From NCBI RefSeq assembly GCF_019703515.2, contig NC_059382.1, positions 16,161,001 through 16,225,000 on the forward strand: a DNA stretch of 64,000 nt. Reading direction: 5' to 3'. Each line of letters opens with the position of its first letter. Position 1 is the stretch's first letter. Source of the stretch: Myxocyprinus asiaticus. Its lineage: Eukaryota; Chordata; Actinopteri; Cypriniformes; Catostomidae. The notes beneath the pieces were generated by a model, which made no database searches, had not been told where the DNA came from, and saw only the letters and a list, made by a program, of their open reading frames with translations. The position numbers and the translations under genes were made by a program. Shown here in pieces: positions 35,390 through 47,900 of the stretch.

Positions 35390-38300
35390 CACACACACGC
35401 ACACACAGTACTGTGCAAAAGTTTTAGGCACTTGTGAAAAATGTTGCATATTGAGGATGTCTTCAAAACAGCACCAATTCTCCTAGGTACACCTGAACAC
35501 AGTTTTTCTTGGTTGTTGGCAGATAGGATGTTCCAAGTTTCTTGAAGAATTCTCCACAGTTCTATCTATTTCGGCTGTCTCAATTGCTTCTGTCTCTATG
35601 TAATCTCAGACTGACATGATGTTCAGTGGGGGGCTTTGTGGGGCCATGACATCTGTTGCAGGGCTCCCTGTTCTTCTATTCTAATCTTTTCTATTTGCAA
35701 AAGTAATGTTTGGGAGTCTAACATTTATATTTCCTATTGACACACTAAATCTGAAGATATAAATAACCATCTTAAGACAAATGCTTTTGTGAAACATCTT
35801 AAGACTTTTGCACAGTACTGTGTGTATATATATATATTGTTTAAAGCATTAATCATTTAATACTATTTAATTATTATTTAAAATTAATCTATGCCATCTT
35901 TCATGTTGTTTGTTGGCATGTTATCACAAACTCTCCCATTGCTATGTGCATTGGTTTGTGAGAATTTCGGGATCGTAGATTCATTCGGGCACAAATGGTC
36001 ATGTGTTTGATACACCTAGTCTGCAAACAGTCCTGTTTGTGCACTTGACTTTAGTGTATGCGCTTAACTCGTGTCTTTGTTTCTATATCTGTCTCTGGCA
36101 TGTGCCACTGCACATAGCAATGTGTGAACTTATTTCAATCTTATTCTCAAGTTATGAAAACTTCAAATTTGTCAGTAGATTAAAAAAGCATGTGTTAAGG
36201 GTTGGTTGTTTTGCTTATATGCATTGTGAAGATTCTAATTTGTAAAACAACACCCATTGTATTTTAGTCAAGCAAGCAGTTATTCATTAATTTGATTAAT
36301 TTTTTCAGCATTGTGTATAAGTATGGACCTAAATACAACATACTTTGATGAACTTGTTTGTAATGCTACAATAATTTAAGTATTTTTAAAGGAATATCCC
36401 GGGTGCAATACAAGTTAAGCTCAATCGACAACATTTGTGGCATAATGTTGATTACCACAAAAAATAATTTAGACATCCTTTTTTGTTACAGTGAGACACT
36501 TACAATGGAAATGAATGCGGCCAATTTTTGGATGGTTTAAAGTAGAGGTCGACCGATAGTAGGTTTTGCCAATACCGATAACTAGGGTGGGAAAACAGAC
36601 CGATAGCCGATTAATCGGTCAGTAGTTTTTAAAATGTATAATATGAATGAAAACTTTCCACTCCATGTAAAATAGTGATGAACTTTAAGTATTACTTTCC
36701 ATGGCAAAGCCTTTGTCATCTGAAATTAGTGAAAATATTAATTAAAATATTACTGGTCAAATGTTTTTGTTGTTCAGCAGTAACATAAAACACTGCCTTA
36801 CAAAGTCAAATAGTGATTGTATGCTTAATCACTACTGACAATATTTGTTATTTTATTATCGTATTAAATTTATAAATTATGTACAAGAAAGGGAGAGAGA
36901 AAAAGGGATAGAAATAAAATCAACTCAAGTCTTGTCTTTTTAAAGGTAATTTTAGAATGGCATTGTCTGTAGTATATGTGCCCTCACATGAATACATTGT
37001 ATTATATAACAATGTGCCCTCTCATGAATGTCAGATTTATTTCAGACGGAAATATTTTACCATGCTTTGTTTTTTGTACATAACTACGTCATAAAATTAG
37101 GAAGCTTGGACAAAAGTTCATTTTGTCAGAACGGAGAAAAGTTTGGGAAAATTTATAGTAAAAAAAAAAAAGAAAAACGATAAAACTGTTACATGCAATG
37201 TGCTGTGCTCACGTTTGGTCTTGTGAAGCAAGCGAACGGCTGAGCAAAAAACAAAAACTCAGACAGCATATTCATATTAAGTTGGCATTAATGATTGATT
37301 TACTACTAGGGCTGCAACTAATGATTATTTTGATAATCGATTAACAATTGTTAGAATGATTATTCGGTGATTATTGCGAGTTAATCATTAGCTTTTAACT
37401 GATTATTCAGCTTGTGCCCCGACTTAAAAGGTTGTATTAAATTACTAACAATAAAGAGGACAAAATCATCTTTTTAAAAATACCTCTGAATTAAAGGGAA
37501 AAAAGTACTTTTAAAATGTATTCTCTGCAAAAAATCCTATTGTTACCAAGTGTTTTTGTCTCGTTTTCCATTTAAAATAGTCTAAAAATCCTTAAAACAA
37601 GATCCATTTACTTGAGAAAGAACATATAAGATATTTAGACTTGCTTTAAGAGAATGTATCTTAAATATAAGTGTATTTTGTGTATAAGTGTGTTTTTTCA
37701 CTTGGTTATACTTCTGCAAGTGCAGTAAAGACAAAATAAACTTGTATTCAAGATCTGTTCTCTAAAAGCAAGTCTAAATATCTTATATGCTGCTTCTCAG
37801 GTGAATGCATCTTTTTTTTTTTTTTTTTAAAAAGGATTTTTAGATATTTTAAAATATTTGTTTTTTAATATTATATTCAACATTCTCAGATAAAACATTT
37901 TTCTTCTGCAGTGTAGCTGCTAAAGAAAATATATGCTGTTTTAAAGGAGTTTAGATATTTATTTAGGAAAACAAGCCAAAACAAAAACAAATCAAAATGT
38001 ATTTTGTTGCAGTGTATAATGGGGCGAAGACTACCTTTCTGTTCACTCTGTCTTTAACTCACAAAAAAACTAACTCTTATTAATAAAGCTGCATATATTT
38101 TTGTATAATTCCCTCATACTTTGCAATTTACATCACCTGAAGCTGTTTGGAAAGTTTAGAGTGTATGTGAACTGTGAGCTGTGTAATTCTTCCTCTTCTC
38201 AGTCAGTCGCGAACTGCAGTGCTGCTCTCGTGCATCATCATTAGAGTTTAATGTGATCTCATGTTACATTTAAATAAGCTCAAATGACTATTCGACAATG

Positions 38301-41300
38301 AAAATTTTTAGACAATTTATTTTATTGTCGACGATGTCGATTAACGCCGACTAATCATTTCTGCCCTATTTACTACCTATAATTAACCAAACATCTTTGG
38401 AACGCTCATGCTCATAAGTTACTTTTTATTCAAAACTGTATTAAAAGGAAAGGTAAGCAGTTTCCATCCTTTGTAACATTGTTCTAGCAATTCGACCAGC
38501 TAATGTTAGTGTCCTCTTCACCTTGTCAGCAGTGCATTTCTCCAGTGCAGTGATTAGTTATAAACAAATGTAATTATCAAACCACCTTTTGGTTGCCTTA
38601 AAAGACTGATTTATTGTACCATAAAAATAATGTATACATACCTTGGCCTTTCTCTGATGTTTTAAATCCGCATGTGAAGTGTTCATCTCTATAAATAGCT
38701 TAGTCACAGTGGACAACAAACTCAAGGTAGATTGTTTTATTTAACCTCTAGAGTGCGGCATTATATTGTTGAACCAAGGAGTTCAAACTGTAGAACCCTC
38801 CAGAGCCACGGAGAAATGAAACCAAAAATATCACTATCAGAGTTAATTTTTTTCCCCAATAGTTAAAGTGCAAATATCGGCCCCGATTAATCAGTAAATC
38901 CGATATATCGGTTGACCTCTAGTTTAAAGGCAGAAATGTGATGCTTATTTAAAGGAATAGTTCACCCAAAAATGAAAATTTGCTGATAATTTACTCACCC
39001 TCAGGGTTTGTTTCTTCATCAAAACAGAATTTAAGATTTTTACAATTTCATTTCAGGCCGCCTCCTCTAAACTTTGCAAGTGAATGTACTTGACGGTCCA
39101 AAATGCATATTTAGAATGCATCAAAATAATCCACACGACTCCAGTCGACAAATAAAGTTCTTCTGAACCCAAACGATTGATTATTTTTAGAAACAAAACG
39201 ATACTTCCATATTTTTAACTACAAATGTTCGCTTCCGTACATCTCTGTGACACACTCATGAAAGGAATGACTTAAGCTCATTGGTAAGGTCACGCGTGGA
39301 GGAGGAGGCAGGAAGCGCATCATTGTTTACAAGAGAAACTTGCACAGACCAAGCGTCATTCACAAACCAAAACAATTTCAAAACAATATAAATAAAAAAT
39401 ACAAAAATCATTTCCAAATAATAATAAAAACATTACTGCAGTAAATAACCATCCTTTATTTCGGAGCAATGCCGTTGCGTTATCTACTTGTGCTTTTTCT
39501 TTAGCAGAAATATATAGGCTATATGACTGTCAGGATTCAAGCCACACAAGTTGTAGTTAGTGAAACCAAGTGCGAGAGCGTTTACTGAGATTCACAGGAT
39601 TTACAGGGTTTACACAGTGAGATCAATGGTACAGATGATATCACACAGAAGAGAAGCTTCACATACTGAAAAGGGATTCACAAGGTTGATGTCCACAGAA
39701 CTGAAGAGGTAACAGACGAAAAAGCAGGGTAAGCACTAAACAGATATCGACGAAGATCAAGAGCAAATACAGACAGGTAAATAAACACTGCGTGAGAGCA
39801 GCACGGTCAAACTAGAGTCCTTTGTGTGAGACTTGACAGTGAAGTGGCGTGAAGGTGAGTTATTTATGCAGGCAGTGATGAGCGAGTGAATTGAGTGCAG
39901 GTGCGGTGAATTAGAAATCGGGTGATGAGGAGCGGAGCGCTGAGGGAGGTGCAGAGCCCAAGGGAGGCGTGACAATGACAAAGTTTTCACACATACCTGA
40001 GTTCACTGGAAAAACAGCACAGGCACAGCCGATGAATTCAGATATCGTCCCTTTGTTTATTTCGATGGTCTGAAATCCTCAGGGGTAAAATGTTCACTGC
40101 ACACCCTCCAATATTTGAGAGAATGTAGGGGTGTACTGATATCCAGGTTCAGCGTGATAAGCCAGAGCTTCGATCGCTCGTGATCATCTATAGGCAATCG
40201 ATGAAAAATTAATCTTTTTCCTAGCGTGCATTTTCTTTGGGGTTTCTGAAGGTTGAACCATCCAGGATACACACACCAAACAACCATTTTGAACAATACA
40301 CTTATACAAATACAAATCTAGAGCAAAGACAATTACATTTTTGTACAGCGCTCTCTCTTGTAAACAATGACGCGCTTCCTGCCGCCGCCACCGCCTCCTC
40401 CACGTGTGACATTACCAACAAGCTTACATCATCCCTCTCATGAGCGTGCGTCACAGAGATGTACGGAAGCAAACATTGTAGTTAAAAAGTACAGAAGTAT
40501 TGTTTTGTTTCTAAAAATAATCAATCGTTCGGGTTCAGAAGAACTTTGTCAACTGGAGTCATGTGGATTTTGATGCACCCTAAATATGCATTTTGGACCA
40601 TCAAAAATGGAGGACATTCACTTGCATTGTTTAAAAGAGGAGGCCTGAAATGAAATCCTAAAAATCTTAAAATTCTGTTTTGATGAAGAAAGAAACTAAG
40701 ATACATCTTGGATGGCATGAGGGTGAGTAAATTATCAGCAAATTTTCATTTTTGGGTGAACTATTCCTTTAATAAAAGCACTTACATTAATTATTTTAAA
40801 ACTCACTGTAACCCAGGTATTTTATTTTATTTTTTTTAAGAAAAGGAGATACATTTATTTTTGTGATAATAATATGCCACAAATGCTGTCGATTTGAGCT
40901 TATGTACTGTTATTTCAGAAATTAAGGCATTTTCTCTCACAGAATGATGCAGACACATCATCGCAGATCCTAAATATGCAAACCACCGTGTTGGCCACTA
41001 CTCAGAGGCTACGCTGTAGGTTTGATGCAGAAGTATAAACCAGCCTCTATTTGTTTGGTGCATTTGAGCCTTGATACTTGATAGAGCTGCTCTCCCAAGG
41101 CATCATGGGAAGTTATATAACAGCACTGTTATGACATAACATGAGCTTCATGTACATTTTACAATGGTTAAATGATCTGTGTGCTATACATGAGTTATTA
41201 CTCAGCCTTTAGCCTCTCTTAACCCAATATATTTGTCACAGAGTCACACTGACTAATCCCTCCTACCCACCTGTTTTTTTTTCAATCCATACCTGTAATT

Positions 41301-41917
41301 AAACTGCCCACCTGGCCAAAGCCATCCACAAGTGTCCCTCTTTATTTTCCCCAAAGGTTTCAATCAGTTCCTCACTGTGTGCTTCATTTATTTACCTCCC
41401 AAAGCCTTAGGGAAATAAGATGAAAGCATTGCATAACAGAGTTGCAGAGTTGAATTTCACTTTATTTTCTGCCACTTTTTTGCACATTTTGACAAGCGAT
41501 TAAAACTTCAGTTTCGCCAGCCTCTAGTCTACCAGTTTCAGAGGGTAATTATTTTTGGGGGATCTGAAGGCTTCATCTACATAATAAGGGCATTGGAATG
41601 TGACTGAACACAGCAGGGTGAGGGTAGAGGCAGTGATCTCACAGCAATCATCCCTATAGCTTCAGCGTGCCAGCATCAAGCATCTGGTTCCTATGCATAG
41701 CTATGCATATTGATAGCATAGGGCTTGCACCAGGGATACTTCACTGCCTTCCAAGGGCTGTGGATGCTTCCTGTCTGTGGCGTTAAAGGGAAAGTTCACC
41801 CAAAATTGAAAATTCTGCCATTTACTCACCTTCAGGTCTTTTCAAACCCATATGACCTATTTTCCTCTGTGGAATTCAAAAGGTGAATAATTGGAGAATA
41901 TCCTTGTCATGCTTTTC

Positions 41918-41949
<32 letters not shown>

Positions 41950-44900
41950 TAAGGAATGAGGCTGAAAACTTTCACAATTATAAAAAAGCACTATGAAGTA
42001 TCTCAAAATTGTCCTCTGAATTCAAATGATTGCGTGAGAGACAGACCAAGTCAGTTATACATTTTTTACTGATAATATTCCCCTATTGTGGGCTTCCCCT
42101 CTATATCAGTAAGTGTTTCAGAGCCTTTGTTTTGCCTATCCAGTCACAGGTAAGTTTAACCACTTAAAGTCTCATGGCCATTTCCGTCCTCTCTTCACTT
42201 GGAGAGCCAGAGATAACGAGCTTTCAAATCATGGCCCAATGCGCACTGCATAGCCTCTTGGCCAGTCTTCTGAAGGTCCAACGGGCCACTGTGGAATCGA
42301 TAGAAGCCCATCAATTAGCAGAGCTACAGTAAGTGATGGAGTTTTCACCCTGGAACCTGGTCTGCAGCTGGAGGACCCATTCAGCCACTTGACTTACTGT
42401 GCCAGAGCCCTACTTCTGAGCCCTATCTCAGTTGTAACTTTATTTTACAACCGTTGTAGCTGTTCATTTTTCTGCTGCTCACAGTTTAAAAATGGAAAGG
42501 CCACAGTGTTCTTTTTTTTTTATAGATCTTAAACAGCATTATTAATTTGTTCTTTTATGGTCACTGATTGGCAAACCAAACTGCTACTGTGCTTAGAGAC
42601 ACGTCTTTAACTGCAATTACTCAATGCATGTGTAAATATTCAGAGTACAGTTGTGAATGATCAGAGGACTTCTCTAATCAGATGTCTATGAGTCTAATCA
42701 TAGTGAAATGAAAACAAGAAATTAAATGTACACTATTTGCCTTTTTTAAAGAGATTGTTCACCCAAATATTTCAAATTTTGTTATATAGTAACCCTTATG
42801 TTCTAAATCCATATTACTTTGTTCTGTGGAACACAAAAGCAGTTAGTCTGTCACTATTCACTTAGATTACATCTTTGTTCTATACAATGACTGTGACTGG
42901 TGACTGAGGCATCTTTTGTTTTCCATGGAAGTAGTAGTCATACAGGTTTAGAACAACATGAGGTTGATTTAAATGACAGTTTTCCTTTTTGGGGGAACTA
43001 TCCCTTTAATACACGTTTCTGGTCCTCTTGTGAACAGTTAATTAGATTAGTCAAAATAAAAAGTTTGTCTTGGTAATCTTTGGAAAAAAATTACTTGTTG
43101 CTCTTAAATGACTATCCTTTTCGGCTGACATCAACAAGCTCTCTTATTTTTTTAACCCCTCCAAACACCTGTCATATAGAGACCCTTTTTATGATCCAGT
43201 CAATTCCTGATGGTTATTGACTGAATTGATTCCTGCCCTACATTTTATTTTTCTCAATTAATGTCCATTTTACCTCATACGTCACACATTATAGGAATAA
43301 AATGGGTTGTGAACTTCATTTCATATTGACTTTATGTTGATCTGTTAAACTGTTGGACGAGTGGGATTGAACCTTAAAGTGTGGTCCTTGTGGAGTTGAA
43401 CATGTTGGGGCAGTCAGATGTTGTCAGCCATTGAAGGCAATCCAATTAATCTCATTGATGGAGGTTCTCACGCTCTAGAGCGCCGTGTTGGCAGTTGTCT
43501 TCACTGTGCTTCCTTACTGTAAGTGTTCTTTCCATTGTGTAAGTCAGCACTTCCAAATGTGTACATTGCTGTCAGTTATTTGATATCTTTACATTAAGTC
43601 TGTAGGGAGGAATGCATTTCTTTGCTTTGGAGCCATCAAGGAGCATAGTGGAGGTGCTGTAAAAAAAAAAAAAAATTGTCAGACTGTATTGCAAGACACA
43701 ATGACGTTTGCATTTTATTTAGGTGTTTATTTTGTTTAATTAATGTTCCTCCCCACTTCTTCTGATTTATTAATTGTTTATAGTCCATGGCTGATTGAAT
43801 GTCTGACAAGAGCATGGTTTTGTCTGTATTATCTTTGTTGTTGATGTAATTGGATTTCACCCACCCAGCTATATATTGTACCGGTTATTGACAACCAGTA
43901 TTGGTCAACCCACTACTCTTTGGTGCCAGGCTGGGGATTGGTTTTAGTGTGGCAGTCAGTTTCCAATTTTGTAGAATTTGCCTTTTTTTTTTCAGTATAT
44001 TCGCCAGACTAAAAATTGAGTAATTTCTGTGGAATTGCAAAAATGTCTGTTTTCAAACAGGTTTCCTGAACACTCCCCTTGTCGGCCATTAGTTGAGAAA
44101 ACCGATAGTACTGTACCAAACTTGCGTTTTTGGTTGAGCAAATGTAGCGGTGTCAAACTGGTCAGGTGCTTAAACAGAGCAATGTTTTAATGTTGCGGCA
44201 TTGCACATGACAGGGAATCATTCTACAAATGGTTTACTTATAGTTGTCTCAAATGGTATAGGAGAAAGAATTTTAACATTTAAAAAAAAAAAATTACACT
44301 TTATCTGACTCTAGATAATGGACAGAGTCTCACTTTTAAAATGCAGGTCTTTTTTTGTACAATAGATGGCGTCAGAGATTAAGACCACTCTCAATCTGCA
44401 GCTCCTGCAGAGTGGACTTAATACTTCACCATCAATCACGCCTCCTGTCGTTTCTTCTCACCCTGCAAATCTCACTCTCTATCTCGCCCTGTTCATTATC
44501 ATTCTCTTTCGTTTGCTGATGCGCTCTTACTCATAGGTTGCCAGTTACTTTGACTGGCTCTTTTTAGGCAGCGGAACCTCTCCTGCCTCCACCCCACCTG
44601 TCAGAACCTTCAAACCAGCATGTGGATTAAAGCTAGCACACACTCAGTAGTCTGTCTGTGTTTACCCTCCTTATGCTTATGCTAGATGTCTCCAAATTCA
44701 ATTTAAGATGCTGAAAGATCACTGCTATTTTGTCTCTCAGTTTTGTTAAAAGGAATATTTTTTTGGTTTTGTCCACTTGGCCCACTTGTCAGCCCAAGTT
44801 CTCCTTGTCAACCGCTACTCCACAGTTACCTTCAAGAGAACGTAAAGGAATGGTTCACCTGCAATTGAACTTTTTGTCATCGCTTACCCAATGTCATTCC

Positions 44901-47900
44901 AACTAGTGGTGTTTGTTTCTTCAGTGAAACTTAAAAAGATGTTTTCCTTACAATGAAATTGGATTATTATTTTTACTGCCACACTCCAAAAATGAAAGAA
45001 AAGCACCATAAAAGTAGTCGAACGACTCTTGTGCTGTGTTTAAAGGTTTGTAAAGCCATACAGTAGCTGTGTAGGAGGAGCAAACCAGAATTTGGGTTAT
45101 TCACTGATAATCTTCTACCTAGCAATAGTTCTCAAATATAATTAGCCCTTGTGTTCAATTAAAAAATTGTGCCTTTGCACCGGTTTTGGTGTCACTGAAA
45201 GCAAATGGCATTGTCTTGTGTAATGTGAACAATTGTTTAAAAAACACAGCCGAGAATAATATTTTATAAAGCTATGATAGAGGGAAAGAATTTCACTTTG
45301 AAATGACTTGAATATTTGTCTTTTCCTCACACAAAAGCTGTTGTATATCTGTATATGGTCAAAAGCAAAAAATGGCTTTTGAAAGCCATCATGCATTATT
45401 TTGTACAGCATGATCAGGGGAAACCTATTATCTATTATATGGCATCCTGTCATAGATGCACATGCATTCTTTATTTTTCCCCTCTCTTCCTATTCATTTC
45501 ATAAGTGATTTGTCCTCTGACATGTGACAGTCCGTTCAGTGCCCAATCTCGCTGCTTTCCTCTTGTTGTCTGCTCTGCTCAGTTCAGACACGCTGCACTG
45601 AGTCCCAGCCTGTCACTCTACGGCTCTAAAGCGCATGCCATTTCCAATTTGCTCCTCTGGTGTTCATTCTGCCTTCCTCGACGGCATTGCCCATCATCCA
45701 TACATTTGGCTCAGTCAGCCAATTACTGCACACCATCAGGACTTGGCCATGTGAAGCGTTTGTTTTATTCAGCTGCATTGTTTATTTTTATGACTCATCC
45801 ACAAGATTCACAATTATTAGCGTTCTTTTATTCCAGTGTAGTGTCAGTTACCTTTTAGTCAGAGTCTTTTTAATTCATTAATTCGATGAGGCGTGCTCTT
45901 GGAAATGCTGGAGGGAATTTTTTTTTATTTTTTAAATCAGAAGTAGGCTGATCCTATGTGCAACACACGACTAGCTCTATATTTAGGGAAATATTTTCAG
46001 AACTACATAAGTACAGTGATGGTAACAAAAGAACAGAAAGAGGAGGTGAGAGACCATGCGCTTTGGAATGAAACACTACAAGCAGCAGAGGCCACACATT
46101 TTTTTTTATTAAAGTGGATATTTTCAATTAGTCATGCCTCCCAGAACAAGCCCTAAACCCTTGTATTTACTGATCCACCAATTCCTTACCCCTCCATTGC
46201 CCAGCCCTATGGTCTGTAGATTAGTATGCTGTATCGATCCCTCAGATACACCGCTTCAACTTGAGTGGCCTTTGTTTTTTCTCTTTACAACCCCCCCACA
46301 CTCCCTCTTTCTTTCAGCCACTCCAGAGTGCCAAGTGAAAATGGGTTTCTGATTTCACCGTTGCAACCCTGACCCCTTCTCCCTGAAACATACCTACACA
46401 GTTGATTCATTTCTCTAGTAGCCCTAGTGTCTCTGTGGTCAGTACTGCTGCTGTTTTTAGCTTGAATTTCCCTAGCTAATGCCAATCATGATATTGCTGC
46501 TCGGATGTTGCTTCTCTCTAGATCGGAGATAAGATAACAGCTATTTAGCTGTCTGTACAGATGAGCTGTTGCCATTGTGTACAGATAAACAGATGTCTGA
46601 GCTAATAAATAATATATTTCTTAATGATTGACAATATTATGGATTGACAGGAAGTTATTTTTGTTTACAGGTATGACAAGGAAGGACATGCTATAGATGG
46701 ACAGTCTATGACTGAGATGAGAGGACCAGGAGGTGGTGGAAACACAAACTGGAAGACTCTGGCAGAAGTAAAGAATGAGCACTTAGGCCACGGAGACAAG
46801 GTATGGGACTCTGCTCTTTTGTGTAGATTTTGCCTGCAAAGACCACTTTAGAAAACAGCATTATAAGGGGAAATGCAGCACTTACCACTCTGCATATCCC
46901 TCTGAAGAATCCCAATGTTAGAAACCCGTTAGTATATAGAATGTAGCAAAACCACAGCATGCAGCAAAGCGCTCATTTCACATGCAATGGGGGCATTTAC
47001 ATAGAAGTCTTAATGTCACAGCAGCAAAAATGGCCTGTTTATTTCTAAGGGTCAGAGAGAGGGTGGAAAATGGTCATTTAAAACTAAATTGTCTGTAAAC
47101 TAAAATTTATTTTACATTTAAGGTAAAATAAAATTAATATGTAAAATATTACCCCTTTAATAGTTACTCTGTAATGCCTTGGAGCGTCCTCTTGTTAGGG
47201 TCTCTATGTGTCTCTTCATCTAATAAATTGTTATCAGTTGGTCTTGCGTGACAAAAGGCAAGGATGTAGTCATTTAACCACACTATTACAACTCTCCTTA
47301 TTCGTTAATCACACAATATGTTGCCCTTTCCAAAGTGTGTGCTTACATTTTTATTCACATTTAGCACTGAGATAGAGAATGGAGATTAGCAGGACTCCAT
47401 TTACTGAGCCTAATTATTAAGAGATTATACTACAGATAAGATGCATAATATATCTGCCCTTGTCTGCTGCTGTTGAATGTTGTACCATCAGTCAGATGGC
47501 ATCTCAGCCAAGCAGAATGGCTGCTGTTTGTAGTTGCTTATTATTTTGGGGCTACCATAATAGCATCAAGGGCAGGCAATTTTCTTCATAGCAAGCAAGG
47601 TCCATACTGTAGAAGTAGGAGCATGTAAAATGGCAACTGGCATAAAACAGATACCTGAAAATGGTCCGGGCTTAGTACCCTGGATTGTTGTCACATGAGG
47701 TGTCTGTATTAGGGTTGTTCCAATACCAAAATTTTGGCTTCGATACGATACCAGCCCTGGTACCTCGGTATCGATACTAAATCTATAAACTAAAAAAAAC
47801 CTCAGATTTTTTATGAAATTACATAGTTATTTACAAAAAGAAATGCATTAAGTCTTATAGATAAAAATGATGCCTTTTCTGTTTTAATTTTTCTGGATTC

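Larger units (their letters stand above)
38950..40771. mobile_element. Long palindromic TTCACCC element carrying a solo LTR and a THAP fragment
   Basis: The left end AAAGGAATAGTTCACCCAAA with TGATAATTTACTCACCCTCA is mirrored at the right by GGTGAGTAAATTATCAGC and TTTTTGGGTGAACTATTCCTTT. The arms continue inward (ACTCCAGTCGACAAA near 39138 versus TTTGTCAACTGGAGT near 40545; CGTACATCTCTGTGACACAC near 39238 versus the complement near 40440-40460). The centre contains a solo LTR (39528-39974) and a minus-strand THAP-like frame (40057-40296). It is much longer than its relatives here. Confidence 0.85.
33002..46670 (+). other. rpa1 intron 12 (13.7 kb), residual non-repeat sequence
   Basis: Outside the elements listed separately (33888-43008, 44845-45090), the stretches 40780-41780, 43010-44840 and 45100-46670 show no gene, RNA or repeat I can support. 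Short ORFs here are random. Homopolymer runs occur at 43660-43675 and 44281-44293. Confidence 0.6.

Noticed and set aside
45505..45881. ORFs of 117 and 73 residues in rpa1 intron 12
   Set aside because: Compositionally biased, overlapping in different frames, with no motif or splice context. Chance frames.
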